From Heloderma charlesbogerti (Eukaryota; Chordata; Lepidosauria; Squamata; Helodermatidae): 64,000 nucleotides of DNA. Position numbers and translations under genes: made by a program. This document shows, one piece after another, positions 1 through 11,811 of this stretch; the stretch's first letter is position 1; each line of letters starts with the position of its first letter. The notes beneath the pieces are model-generated. The model was not told the DNA's origin. It did no database searches and was given only the letters and a program-made list of their open reading frames with translations. The stretch lies in NCBI GenBank assembly GCA_026122225.1, contig JANEZZ010000464.1:538501-602500 (forward strand), in the 5' to 3' direction.

Positions 1-153
1 CTATGCAGGGCACTCTCTTCTTTTGACCTCTTTTCTTGCCCATTTCTCAATGGCCATCCTCTTAACCGAGGGCCACATTTGGTGTCAGTGGGGATCCGGA
101 AGACACACATGCATGTATGGACATCCATGCGCACACACAAATATGAACGCGTG

Positions 154-180
154 CACACACACACACACACACACACACAC
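154..180. repeat. (CA)n microsatellite
   Basis: About 13 CA units. Confidence 0.95.
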
Positions 181-1480
181 TGGGCGGTGGAGGCCTGTGT
201 AAGGCCAATGGGTTGGGGCTTTTACCCTTGACACACACGTACCCCATCCCAGCAATGCTATGCAAGAACTGAGCTCACTGTCCCTTTTAGTCAAAAATCC
301 ATTCCTGGTTCCCTGCCCCTGAGCTTTCTTCATTTTAGTAGCTTAATTTGGAGCAGGGCGGTTGCTATTGTAAAACAACGGGGAGTCAGCTATCCTTGGT
401 GATCTACTGCTGATGCAGAGATCTGACAATAGATCCCGATCCATCTTCTGCCCACCTCTGCCGAAAGGGGCCCATAGGGTGTCTGGGTGTCCTCTCTTAC
501 AGAGGATAGTCCTCTATTTAAAGTGCCCTCTTTCTGATGGTCTGTCCAGCCCACCGTTTAAAGTCAAAGAATCCTAGGGAAGGGAGATCAGGGGGCTTGA
601 AGCGGCCCATCAGCAACTGGGATCTGGACAACAGCAGACTGCGCGAGGCACACAGGTCACCTGGTCATCCTTCTCCACTATGGTAAGACTCTGTTTCTAT
701 TTAAATAATGGTTATTATATTTCTCGGTTTGCACCTACACATAAAAAGCTGTCTATGCAAGTACTATGCAAATTGTATAACCACAAATTGTATAACCGGC
801 TTTGTAAACCACCCAGAGAGCTTCGGTGATGGGGCAGAGATGACGATGATGAATGATGAATTGGAGACCTCTTCTTCAGTGATGCAATTGCTCTTTATTG
901 TCAATACATAAGTGGCCACCTTCCATTCAGTCTCTCTCCCCCCTCCCTCCATTTTAGTTTCCGGTTTTGTTTTATTTTCCTTTTCCAGCTGACACTCAAA
1001 TTTCCTTGCCTCCTGGTATTCACTGAGCATGCTCAGCCCCCATTGGGCTGTGGGGGGTCACCCCCTTTAAATATATGTTTATACTTCCACCATGACAGTG
1101 CTGAGGGGGTCCTGTGCTAATTGTCATCTGGTGGGCCCCCTCCTCTGTCAGGGGGCTTATCTGGCTGCCGTGGTACTGCTCCTGGCAGTGCGGGGGGGGG
1201 GGCTGCATGTAGCCCCAGACTGACGCTAGTTCAAGGGCATTCTGGGAAATGAAAAAGGTGGTTAGATACAGCCAGCTGCCACTGCTCAGAGTGTTGGGGC
1301 CAGGGGGAAAAAATAGGAATGGGACTGGGCAGGGGTCAGCGCTGGCAACTGTGCAAGAATGCCAGATGCCAATGCCACATTCCCCCAAGAACACTGTACT
1401 TCCCTCATGTTCCTCAGTGGCCCCGTTTGGGCTTCCAGTTCAGTTGGCACAGGGACACTTAGTTTGCTATTGGAGGGAAC
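181..1480. other. no gene recognised
   Basis: Mixed non-coding DNA. GGCTTTGTAAACCACCCAGAGA near 797-825 is a LINE-tail scrap. Long frames on both strands overlap and carry no domain. Confidence 0.5.
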
Positions 1481-1516
1481 ATGTGTGTGAGTGTGTGTGT
1501 GTGAGTGAGAGAGAGA

Positions 1517-1571
<55 letters not shown>

Positions 1572-1582
1572 TGAGAGAGAGA

Positions 1583-1618
<36 letters not shown>
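1481..1618. repeat. compound (GT)n(GA)n microsatellite
   Basis: GT runs pass into about 70 bp of GA with a few interruptions. Confidence 0.95.
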
Positions 1619-1623
<5 letters not shown>

Positions 1624-1682
1624 TATGCATGTGGCTACAATCACCTAGCTTACATAAGATGATTTAGAAACTGAATAACTAA

Positions 1683-1812
1683 GGACGCATTAGCCTATGC
1701 ATGTTTAGACAGAGAAAAGGCCTACAACCCCCCCAGCATTCAAGGCTGGTGGGGGAATGCTGGGGGTTGTCAGCCTTTTCTCTGTCTAAACATGCATAGG
1801 ATTGCGCCCTAA
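1683..1812. repeat. foldback MITE (CTATGCATGTTTAGACAGA family)
   Basis: CTATGCATGTTTAGACAGAG on the left is answered by CTCTGTCTAAACATGCATAG on the right with a short loop, a near-perfect hairpin. Copies: 57538-57670 (complete), 57262-57320 and 57905-57965 (partial). Confidence 0.75.
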
Positions 1813-2599
1813 GTACTGCAGAGACAGCCTTGTCTGAGCGTTGCTGCCAGCAATAGATTTCACTGAACGACCCAAATCCATGCCTCTCTCCCCTCATCAC
1901 GAGTGCAGCCTTTTCTTCACAGTCTCCCGTTCAGGGCAGTAGCAAGGAAGGTGCAGGGTTCCTTGCCGTGGTAAGGAGCTGCTGGTCACGTTTGCTGAAG
2001 GGCTTTTGAAATTATCCTTCTTCTTCCTCCTCCTCCTCCTCCAAAGACATTTCTCATTTATTTTTATCTTCAAAGGAAACATGCTTCCTGTAAAGAGGCA
2101 AGGGTGAATTTCACCAGACTGAAAAAAGAGCCTTCCCTATTTCCGTCCCCACCCACACACCCTCCACCATAAGCCATCGCAGGGAGAATGGAGCTAACTT
2201 TGGTAAGAGACGTGCTAGATCCAAACAAATTTCCAAAAGCAGACTGCAAGAGATGCTTCCCGAAAGCTCACAAGCAGGCTACAGGGAGATAAGGGCCTTT
2301 CTTGGCTTGTCCGCCAGCATCTGGTATATTCTGAGGTATACGGCCCCTATATATGGGGTTCCCATTCAGCTAAGATGGCTAAATGCAGTTGATTCTCTAT
2401 GAATCTCTACGAAACCCAGAGAGGATCAGCTGGCGCCTATGCTGTTATCTTTTCAGCACCAGGCAAGCACTTTTCTTTCCTCCCATGCATTTTAGAGACC
2501 TACTTCTAAGTTATAATGGCTATTTTATCCATTCCTGTGCTGTTTGTTGTTTTGCATTATATTGTATTTTATTCTTTCAGATATTTGTATTGTATTTCC

Positions 2600-2795
2600 T
2601 TCCCCCCCCCCCATTTATTTATTTATTGTATTAATTACATTTCTATACTGCCCAATAGCCGAAACTCTCTGGGCGATTCGCAACAATGTTTAATTTTAGT
2701 GTTTTTAACTGTTCTATGGCATGTTAGTTTTTTAACTGGTTGTAATCTGCCCAAAGAACATTAGTTATTGGGCAGATTAGAAATCTAATGAATGA
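2600..2795 (-). mobile_element. LINE-type 3' tail (CCAAAGCTCTCTGG family)
   Basis: TTTATTTATTGTATTAATTA, CTGCCCAATAGCCGAAACTC and TCTGGGCGATTCGCAACAAT are the complement of the tail at 32283-32342. A direct-orientation piece follows at 2745-2787. Confidence 0.6.
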
Positions 2796-2815
2796 ATGAA
2801 TGAATGAATGAATGA
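2787..2815. repeat. (AATG)n microsatellite
   Basis: About seven AATG units at the end of a LINE-type tail. Confidence 0.9.
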
Positions 2816-3245
2816 AACCTGCTTAGTGATATTTTTAAATACGGTCAGCAGTATATAAATCTATTGAATCAATCAATCAATCAGGTACGCATCATCATTG
2901 TTATTAAAGTGTCTCAGATGCGCTTCTAAAAAAAAAAAGATTCCACTCGCAAATTCACAAATTGAAACACACGCAAATTCAACACAATTTAAAACGGCTA
3001 AAACCAGTGATCAGTAAAATATCACAGTCCCATAAAATGACTAAAACATCCATGACAGCCATAAACAAGTCAACTGATGCATTAAGGAGCTCATCAGATG
3101 CTGTCGAATGCCCTGGAATACAAGAAGATCTTAGCCTGGTGGCAAAAAGATGACAATGTTGGCACCAGCTGGACCTATCTGGGGAGATCATTCCTCAGTT
3201 GGGGGCGGAGGACTTGTGTCTTACTTTACAGAGAGCAGTCCTCCA

Positions 3246-4002
3246 TGTCAGGCCCCACAGGAGGAGTCCTCTTTAGAGGAGGAGCTGGTGTCCGCAGAGA
3301 CCAGAGCACCCCAGAGCAGGTACTGCCACCAGACCAGCAGAATGCTGGGCCCTCAGGGGTGAAGGTGGCAGGTCCATCCCTGTCAGGAGGAGAGGATTCT
3401 GCCAATGAGGCCGAGGGTGAACCCCCTGGCCCCCAGGAGCATTGTCACCTCAAACGACAGGCCAATAGGGCCCCTGCGAGAAGCAGTGCTCACTTGCATA
3501 GGAGGACCCCTCAGGAGAAAGCGACTCCTCAGGAGTAGGGCTCTGAACAGGGAGCTCTGATTACTGCAGCTGAGCTCTGGGTGGGGCTCAGCAGGCTTTG
3601 GAGTTAAAAGCCTTCACTGTAGAGCTAGCTAGTGTTGGAACAACATTGTTCTTCCAGGTCCTGTGCCATGTACCTTGCTTCCAGGACCTTGACCTGTGAT
3701 TGGTGCTCTGTGTTTCTGACCTTTAGACTCCCTATCAACTCTGCCTCTGGACTGTGTAATGTATCTCACTGGTTGCCTGTGTTTTGTCCTCTGCCTGTTA
3801 CCTGGGCCAATCCTGCTGTAACCTGATCCCAACTTATCTGACTGCATGCCTGTGTTTGGACCTCTGCCTCTTATTTGGACCACTCCTGTCTTAGCCTGAA
3901 GCCCACTGAATAGAAACCTGTATGCTTGCCCATTTTGGGGCTCCATTGCATTGCTTCTGTGTTAGCCCTGCACTCAGAGTCTGCTCCAGCCAAAGCAGGA
4001 CA
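3246..4002 (+). mobile_element. probable solo LTR (757 bp)
   Basis: TGTCAGGCCCC to AAGCAGGACA, with CTCCA (3241-3245) and CTCTA (4003-4007), 4 of 5. The acidic block (EESSLEEELVSAE in one frame) near 3262-3300 recalls the acidic part of the other LTR frames, but overall similarity is low. Confidence 0.5.
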
Positions 4003-4007
4003 CTCTA

Positions 4008-4800
4008 GTTGAAGGTCTGCCTGGTTTAAAGATGAAGAACCCTATGAAGGGAAAGTAGCATCTAGAAGTTGCTTGTTAACACTTAGCTACACCTGGGCAG
4101 TAGACTGAGCAAGCAGGCATGGAGGTTACCTGGTCTTCCCCACTAAGGTGAGATGAACTGTATTCCTGTTTAGTCATTGGGCTTTTCTACCTGAGGCATT
4201 TACTGTGCTCTCGTTATTCCCTACTTATGGTTCTTTATGGGTTCTTTGGGCTATGATGTGACCCTCCATTTGTACTTCTGTATCTAAAAAGCGTTTTTGG
4301 TGAGGTTTTTTTTAGAACAGAGAAGGTGCAGTCTTTAATTGTAAAAGCAAAAGAAAATGCTTTTCTCACTTAAGTATTTGCACTATTTCTCTCTACCACA
4401 GTGCCACCTAGAGGTTATGTAGCAGAAAAGCAGTAAAGGAAACATTCTTCGTGAAATGCTCAGGTCTCAATTCTGCAACAAAACCGAAAGTAGATGCAGT
4501 GGATTAACAGCCTTGTGCAGAGAAGCTCATTATTTTGAAATTTGCATCTATGCATATATGCACATTTCCTGCAAATCTGCATCCTGTTTTGACCTCTCTT
4601 TCACGTTTCTCAATACGAGATGCTGGGAACAAGCAACAGGGCGGAGGCAGGAGAGGCTGCTTTGAAAAGAGAGAGGGAGAAGTGTGTATGTGTAGATATA
4701 TAAATGAACATGGCTACAAATGCTTTGCTGTGTCCCCAGGATCTGGTTTCCAAAGGACATTCCATTGTGCTTTTATGGTTAACAAGTGGAATCCAGTAGG
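4008..4800. other. no gene recognised
   Basis: No repeat family or coding signal identified, apart from the foldback element beginning near 4810. Confidence 0.5.
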
Positions 4801-5007
4801 GGTGGGCAGAAGGTAGATCTCCAGATGTTTTGGACTTCAATTCCCAGAAGCCCCTGCCAGCACAGCCGATGGGCAGGAATGCAGGGAGCTGAAATCTGAA
4901 ACAACTGGAGATTCACTTTCTGCCCATCGCAAGTGTATGGTGCTCCTGTTCAAGGAGCCAGCCAGCCCTCTTCCAAGATACTCAATTCCCCCTCCCCACC
5001 TACATTT

Positions 5008-5251
5008 TATTTATGTATTTATTGCATTTATATCCCGCCTTTTTTCTTCTTGCAAGGATCCCAAGGCGGCTTACATTATCCTCCTCCTCTCCATTTTTTC
5101 CTCGCAACAACAACCCCATGAGGTGGGTTGGGCTGAGAGTCTGTGACTGGCCCAAAGTCACCCAGTGAGCTTCCATGGCTGAGTGGGGACTAGAACCCGG
5201 ATCTCCCGGCTCCCGGTCCATCACTCTCACCACTACACTACACTGGCTGCA
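5008..5251 (-). mobile_element. Sauria-type tRNA-derived SINE, near full length
   Basis: On the minus strand: tRNA-like head with GGTTCTAGTCCCC B-box, GGGTGACTTTGGGCCAGTCA, CAACCCACCTCATGGGGTTG, CCGCCTTGGGATCC, then TATAAATGCAATAAAT tail. This is the Sauria SINE layout; these SINEs are thought to use BovB machinery, which is abundant here. Confidence 0.88.
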
Positions 5252-6137
5252 GTTTTCCATGTTGTTCCAGCACCTGTCAGTCAGTATTTAGTGCCCACTG
5301 AGCATTCTCTTACTGGGGTGGGGGTTGAACCTCCTCAAGGTTCTTTGTCTAAATGGGTTATTTTTTGGTCTCTCAAGCCCCCGCCTTATTGTGTGCGTTT
5401 TGGCCACATACGCAACGGCACTCACCCCCCAAACATCGGAAATAGCGGGAAGGATAGCCATTGATCGATCTTTCCTCCACGAAACAAGGCAAAGCAAATT
5501 CAATTAAACATCTGATCAGTTCTCGAAAGGGAATAAAGCAGAGGTGCCGGTTCTCTGCTACTGCTGAAAGTTGATGTTCTCCCACACTCACACCTCCCCT
5601 CCCCCCCCGTTGCTGTGCACACATAATTAACTCCTCAGCAAAGCCATTACCTATGGTATTGAAGCAACAGTAGCCTCACTTTGTAACTTTCCAAGAGGTT
5701 TACGCAGCTCACTGCCTATTAAGGAGCTATTGACACAGCCCCCTCCTTGGGCCTGATCGCTCATTAAAAGCAACTGCGCAGCTGGGATCCCTGGGGAACC
5801 AGGACTGGCGTAAACAGTCAATCACATCGGCCTCTTGGGACTGGGAATGAGAAACAAACCAGTTTTGGTACGTCTGCTACTGCATTTATTTATGATTCCA
5901 AGCTGGTGGCCGGCGGTGTGCAGGGTTGTGGGAGAGACTCATACGTCGCCTGGTGGCACAACTGCACGATGTTTCATTTGAGTATGGATAGTGCTGAATG
6001 GAAGTGCCACCTGGGGGAGCTATTTGGATTATTTTTAGATGGTGGGGAAGAGTGAATGTTGGGGGGGGGGGCAACTGTACTTCTTGTTCTTCTCTGCTTC
6101 TATGCTCCTCCCACGCCTAGAATGCCCCCTCTGTCGT
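5252..6137. other. no gene recognised
   Basis: Non-coding DNA. The part near 5720-5860 keeps CpGs and matches no repeat in the window. Confidence 0.45.
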
Positions 6138-6568
6138 GGGGATGTGCAAATCAGCAAAACACGAGCTTGCCAATGTTCCCCAAATTCCTTGAAGCTCATT
6201 CCGACTTGACTCCGTATCAGATTGCGAGCTTGGGGGCAGGGGTGTCTTTCTACATGAAAATCCATGCATATTTTCATGCGTATTTTTCCACATGTACACA
6301 TCATTTGTGCGCACCTTTGAACTGCCCCTGTTCTTCTCCCATTGATTAAAATGGATTTGTGCACATTTTTCAAAAGTACATATTTCTTCGTGCGCATTTT
6401 TCAAATGTACACATGCTGTCAATCGCATTTGGAGCGGGGGTACGTGAATCACAAAGCTCGGAAATGTGCGGAATTCGACCGCAGATTGCATCTGAGTCTG
6501 TGTTTGGTCCAGAAGGTGCAAATGGGGTAAAGCCTGACCAAAAATTAAAAAAATTCTCATACATCCTT
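6138..6568 (-). mobile_element. hAT-like element, third TAGGGATG family, minus orientation
   Basis: The left end GGGGATGTGCAAATCAGCAAAA is the complement of the 44545 element's right end; the right end ACATCCTTA matches its left. Repeated TTTTTCAAA blocks with GTGCGCAT / TGTACACAT fill the middle. This explains the open frames here, which carry no recognisable domain. Confidence 0.55.
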
Positions 6569-6596
6569 AATCTGGCGGAGTAGAAATTCTCAAGGG

Positions 6597-6912
6597 TTTC
6601 TCCTGGGTTCACACTTGGCAGAGGTTCTGGAACTGTTTCTTTCTTTTTTCTGAAGGATTTTGGCATCTTTTGTGCTGTGACAGCATCAACTCTGTTGGTG
6701 GCCTGGATCCCATTTTGCATCCACCGCAATGCAGATGTGAGGAGGACAGTGCTGTGTTCAGATCCAGGGACCTTATGCTGAGCCAAAATCTGTCCTCCAA
6801 TTTCCTGAAAGCTTTCTTCTCCCATGAAAGAGGCTTCCGTTTTTCTGCCTCATTCTCAGGCTGTTGTGTTGTTTATTTTTGTAGTGGATTTGAGTTTACC
6901 TAATCACTTCAA
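6597..6912 (+). repeat. unclassified interspersed repeat, left piece before BovB
   Basis: GACAGCATCAACTCTGTTGG, CCAATTTCCTGAAAGC and CTAATCACTTCAA correspond to 16950-17120 and 22180-22270. The unit resumes after BovB at 10106. Confidence 0.5.
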
Positions 6913-9900
6913 TCCCCTTCATGGATCACTGCCTTGTTATGGTGAAGGGGCTTGCGTAACTCAGTGAAGCCATAAGTTATGCTGCGCAGGGCCACCCAAG
7001 ATGGACAGGTCATGGTGGAGAGTTCTGACAAAATGTGATCCACTGGAGAAGGAAATGGCACCCCACTCCAGTATTCTTGCCAAGAAAACCCCATGGAACA
7101 TATCACAAGGCTAAAAGAGATGATGCCAGAAGATGAGCCCCTCAGGTCGGAAGGTGTCCAATATACTACTAGGGAAGAGCAGAGAGAATTTCCAAGTAGC
7201 GCCAGAAAGAATGAGGCGGCTGGGCCAAAGCCGAAAGGACACTCAGCTGTGGATGTGTCTGGTGGTGAAAAGAAAATCTGATGCTGTAAAGAACAATATT
7301 GCTAGGAACCTGGAATGTCAGATCAATGAATCAAGGTAAGCTGGAGGTGGTCAAACATGAGATGGCAAGATTGAACATCGACATCTTGGGAATCAGCGAA
7401 CTAAAATGGACAAGCATGGGCAAATTTAATTCAGGTGACCATCATATCTACTACTGTGGGCAAGAATCCCTTAGAAGAAATGGAGTAGCACTCATAGTCA
7501 ACAAAAGGGTGGGGAAAGCAGTACTGGGGTACAATCTCAAAAACAATAGAATGATCTCAGTACGAATCCAAGGCAAACCATTCAACATCACAGTAATTCA
7601 AGTCTATGCCCCAACCATTGATGCCAAAGAAGCTGAGGTTGATCAGTTCTATGAAGACCTACAACACCTTCTAGAACTAACACCAAAAAAAGTTGTCCTC
7701 TTCATCATAGGGGATTGGAATGCTAAAGTAGGAAGTCAACAAATAACCAGGATAACAGGCAGGCATGGCCTTGGTGTACAAAATGAAGCAGGACAAAGGC
7801 TAATAGAGTTTTGCCAAGAGAACATGCTGATCATAGCAAACACTCTTTTCCAACAGCACGAGAGGCGACTCTACACATGGACATCACCAGATGGTCAATA
7901 TCGAAACCAGACTGATTATGTACTTTTCAGCCAAAGATGGAGAAGCTCTATACAGACAATAAAAACAAGACCTGGAGCTGACTCATGAGCTTCTTATTGC
8001 AAAATTTCAGCTTAAATTGAAGAATGTAGGGAAAGCCACTAAACCATTCAGGTATGGTCTAAATCATATCACTTATGAATATACAGTGGAGGTGAGGAAT
8101 AGATTTAAGGGATTGATAGACAAAGTGCCTGAGGAACTACGGAGAGAGGTCCGTAACATTGTTCTGGAGGCAGCAACTCAATCCATCCCAAAGAAAAAGA
8201 AATGCAAGAAAGCAAAGTGGCTGTCTGATGAGGCTTTACAAGTAGCTGAGGAAAGAAGGGAAGCAAAAAGCAAGGGAGAAAGGGGAAAATATATCCAACT
8301 GAATGCAGATTTCCAGAGAATAGCAAGGAGAAACAAGAAGGCCTTCTTAAATGAACAATGCAAAGAAATCGAGGAAAACAATTGAATGGGAAAGACTAGA
8401 TATCTCTTCAAGAAAATCGGAGGTCTCAAGGGAACGTTTTGTGCAAAGACGGGCATGATAAAGGACAAAGAAGGCAGGGACCTAATAGAAGCAGATGAGA
8501 TTAAGAAGAGGTGGCAAGAATACATAGAAGAACTATACAGGAAAGATCTGAATGTCCCTGATAGCCATGATAGTGCGGTCACTGAACTTGAGCCGGACCT
8601 CCTGCAGAGTGAAGTCAAGTGAGCCTTAGGAAGCATTAGTAACAACAAAGCTAGCGGAGATGACAGTATTCCAGCTGAGCTATTTAAAATCCTAAAAGAT
8701 GATGCTGTTAAAGTGCTGCACTCAACAGGCCAACAAATGTGGAACACTCAACAGTGGCCACAATACTGGAAAAGGTCAGTTTACATTCCAACTCCAAAGA
8801 AGGGCAATGCCAAAGAGTGTTCAAACTACCGCACAATTGTGCTCATTTCACATGCCAGCAAGGTGATGCTCAAAATCCTACAACCTAGGCTTCAGCAGTA
8901 TGTGAACCGAGAACTACTGGAAGTACAAGCTGGGTTTCGAAGAGGCAGAGGAACTGGAGCTCAAATCGCCAACATTCGCTGCATCATGGAGAAAGCAAGA
9001 GAATTCCAGAAAAACGTCTATTTCTGCTTCATTGACTACGCTAAAGCCTTTGATTGTGTGGATCACAACAAACTCTGGCAAATTCTGAAAGAGATGGGAG
9101 TACAGACCACCTTACCTGTCTCCTGAGAAACCTGTACGAGGGTCAAGAAGCAACAGTAAGAACCGGACATGGAACAACCGATTGGTTCAAAATTGGGAAA
9201 GGAGTATGACAAGGCTGTATACTGTCACCCTGCTTATTTAATTTATATGCAGAGTACATCATGAGGAACGCCAGGTTGGATGAATCAGAGGTCGGAATTA
9301 AGATTGCCAGGAGAATTATCAACAACCTCAGATACACAGACGATACCACCCTAATGGCAGAAAGCGAAGAGGATCTCAAGAGCCTCTTGTTGAGGGTGAA
9401 AATGGAGAGTGCAAAAGCTGGTTTGAAACTCAACATTAAAAAAACGAAGATCATGGCATCTGGCCCCATCGCTTCCTGGCATATAGAAGGGGAAGAAATG
9501 GAAGCAGTGACAGATTTTATTTTCTTGGGGTCCAAAATCACCGTAGACGGTGACTGTAGCCATGAAATTAAAAGATGCTTGCTCCTTGGGAGGAGAGCTA
9601 TGGCAAACCTAGACAGCATAGTAAGAAGCAGAGACATCACCTTGCCGACAAAGGCCTGTATAATCAAAGCTATGGTTTTCCCAGTAGCAACGTATGGCTG
9701 TGAGAGGTGGACTATAAGGAAGGCTGAGCGCCAAAGAATCGATGCGTTCAAACTGTGGTGCTGGAGAAGAGTCTTACGAGTCCCCTGGACGGCAAGGAGG
9801 TCAGATCAGTCCATCCTAAAGGAAATCAACCCTGAGTGCTCATTGGAAGGACAGAGACTGAAGCTCAAATATTTTGGCCACCTAATGCGAAGAGAAAACT

Positions 9901-10105
9901 CTCTGGAAAAGACCCTGATGCTGGGAAAGACTGAAGGCAAAAGGAGAAGGGGACGGCAGAGGATGAGATGGCTGGATAGCATCACTGATGCAATGAATAT
10001 GGACTTGAGCACACTCCAGGAGAGAGCGCAGGACAGGAAGGCCTGGCGTGCTATGGTCCATGGGGTCATGAAGAGTCGGACATGACTTAACGACTGAACA
10101 ACAAT
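6913..10105 (+). mobile_element. RTE-BovB LINE, near full length, inactivated
   Basis: The element runs from the BovB 5' region (TGGAGAAGGAAATGGCA) to the 3' end (GAAGAGTCGGACATGACT then ACAACAAT). A 10-bp duplication differing at one position, ATCACTTCAA / ACCACTTCAA, flanks it at about 6903-6912 and 10108-10117. It holds an APE-type endonuclease segment (about 7299-7988; TWNVRS, GDWNAKVG, YTWTSPDG) and a reverse transcriptase (about 8000-10085). Breaks: an apparent 11-base loss near 7986, TGA at 8383, TGA at 8620, a one-base loss near 9105, TGA near 9207. The catalytic box reads YTDD rather than YADD. At 3.19 kb it is about the full BovB length. Confidence 0.93.
7299..7988 (+). pseudogene. 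BovB APE-like endonuclease domain (open segment of broken ORF2)
   Basis: An open stretch of 229 codons carries the endonuclease motifs TWNVRS, ISELKW, VYAPT, GDWNAKVG and YTWTSPDGQYRNQTDY. Enzymes of this family nick target DNA for target-primed reverse transcription. The segment has no clear ATG of its own and stops after the frame is lost near 7986, so no complete ORF2 protein can be made. Confidence 0.85.
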
Positions 10106-10490
10106 AAACCACTTCAAGGTGGCCGAAGGCATTGTGTGTGTTTTTTTCCATTCTATTACACACCTCTCCCTCGCTCTGCAGACTCCTAGGCTGCCTGCAC
10201 TTCCTGATCTGAAAAAGCCCTTTGGGAGGAATTACCTCTCCAGGGCTTTAACTGAAGTGTGGGAAGCTGAGGAGCCTACAGGCTGCCAGAGACATGATTG
10301 TACAATGAGAAACAGGACACTTGTGCTCACTCCCCGTCCACCTCATAAGTAAGGCAAGCACAAGAGAGACAAACCCAGCCCATGAGAATTTCTCCGACAT
10401 TTCTTCACCACTGAATTTCTTTTTGAAAACAATTTCTTATCTATCAAATTGAATGAGAATGGCTGGGAAAAAAAAGGGGGAGATATTTTC
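10106..10490 (+). repeat. unclassified interspersed repeat, right piece after BovB
   Basis: ACACACCTCTCCCTCGCTCT, GGCTGCCTGCACTTCCTGA, GGGAAGCTGAGGAGCCTACA and TCAAATTGAATGAGAATGGC follow the 22265-22640 order, so the BovB at 6913-10105 inserted into one unit. Confidence 0.55.
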
Positions 10491-10816
10491 GGCACACCAC
10501 TAGTTCATTTTACCCATAGTTGTTGCCCTATCCAGGGTTTGTCTGGCAAACAATTGACCAAACTGCGGTTTGTTTTCTCAATCCCTGGGTTCTTTGTTTC
10601 CCTCCTCCTCCTCCTCCTCTCTCCCTGTATCCCAAATGCCTTTGTGGCACTGTAGTACTGCCACGTAGAACAGTTCAGTTATTTACTGCTCTTGCCTACT
10701 GCCTTTGTAGGCTGCCTGGAAAAAAATGAACAACCCATGGTTCTGGGTTCACATGTGACAACAACACATGGTTTAAATAACCCAGAATCCACAATCCAAC
10801 AACAAACCATGGGTTC

Positions 10817-10868
10817 TGTGTGTGTGTGTGTGTGTGTGTGTGCGCGTATGCGCGCGTGTGTGTGTGTG
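10817..10868. repeat. (GT)n microsatellite with GCGC interruptions
   Basis: GT run, then GCGCGTATGCGCGC, then GT again. Confidence 0.9.
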
Positions 10869-11019
10869 AGGGGTGTTATTCAACATTTTGTTGATTAAGG
10901 AATTGGCTTTGTAGATTAAAAACCTTTTGACTGATTAAAAAGGCAGAGTAGATTTTTTATATATTTTTTATTTATTTTATCTTTATAAATAAACAATACA
11001 AAAATTACCAACAACCTGA

Positions 11020-11290
11020 TCAATACTACAGTTTTCCAACAATACAATATTCTGATGAGGACACCACAATAACAAAGAGAGAAGGAAAAAGAAAAAAGAA
11101 AAAAAGGAAAAGGGAGGAGAAAAGGAAGTGAAGAAAAAAGATTCTTTCCCCTTCCCTCCCCCTCTCCCTCTCCCTCTGCTTTAAAAAATTTAAAAATAAT
11201 AAATTTTTAAAAATAATAAAACATATAGTTATATAATAATAAAACTTAATATAAACCTTCAACAGTCAGTAATATATTTTATACTAGATA
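11020..11290. other. A-rich and purine-rich low-complexity DNA, no gene
   Basis: Runs of AAAG/GGAA, then CCCTCTCCCTCTCC, then AT-rich sequence with TTTAAAAATAATAAA twice. BovB fragments inserted just downstream. Confidence 0.6.
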
Positions 11291-11298
11291 TATTATCT

Positions 11299-11743
11299 AT
11301 TTCCCCGTAGTAACCTATGGCTGCGAGAGCTGGACCATAAGGAAGGCTGAGCGAAGGAAGATAGATGCTTTTGAACTGTGGTGCTGGAGGAAAATTCTGA
11401 GAGTGCCTTGGACTGCAAGAAGATCAAACCAGTCCATACTCCAGGAAATAAAGCCAGACTGCTCACTTGAGGGAAGGATATTAAAGGCAAAACTGAAGTA
11501 CTTTGGCCACATAATGAGAAGACAGGATACCCTGGAGAAGATGCTGATGCTAGGGAAAGTGGAAGGCAAAAGAAAGAGGGGCCGACCAAGGGCAAGGTGG
11601 ATGGATGATATTCTGGAGGCGATGGGCTCGACCTTGGGGGAGCTGGGGGTGGCGACGGCCGACAGGAAGCTCTGGCGTGGGCTGGTCCATGAAGTCACAA
11701 AGAGTTGGAAGAGACTGACCAAATAAACAACAACAACAATTAT
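11299..11743 (+). mobile_element. RTE-BovB 3' fragment, second subfamily
   Basis: A 5'-truncated copy covers the C-terminal part of ORF2 (TYGCESWTIRKAER-like, WRKILRVPWTARRSNQ) and ends GACTGACCAAATAAACAACA. ATTATCTATTT occurs on both sides (about 11292-11302 and 11739-11749), as expected of a target-site duplication. The 3' end differs from its neighbour at 11828-13880 and matches the copy ending at 36157. Confidence 0.85.
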
Positions 11744-11811
11744 CTATTTTGAAATAAAAAATATAAAGTAAAGCAAGAAAAAACGAAAGATGAAAGAGAG
11801 TAAATGAATAT

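Noticed and set aside
1286..1644. Serine/leucine/threonine/histidine-rich frames
   Set aside because: They are translations of the (GT)n(GA)n microsatellite.
8178..8747. Minus-strand frames of 189 and 166 codons over the BovB copies
   Set aside because: They are antisense shadows of the lysine- and glutamate-rich RT region, giving serine/leucine-rich translations, and occur at the same place in each copy.
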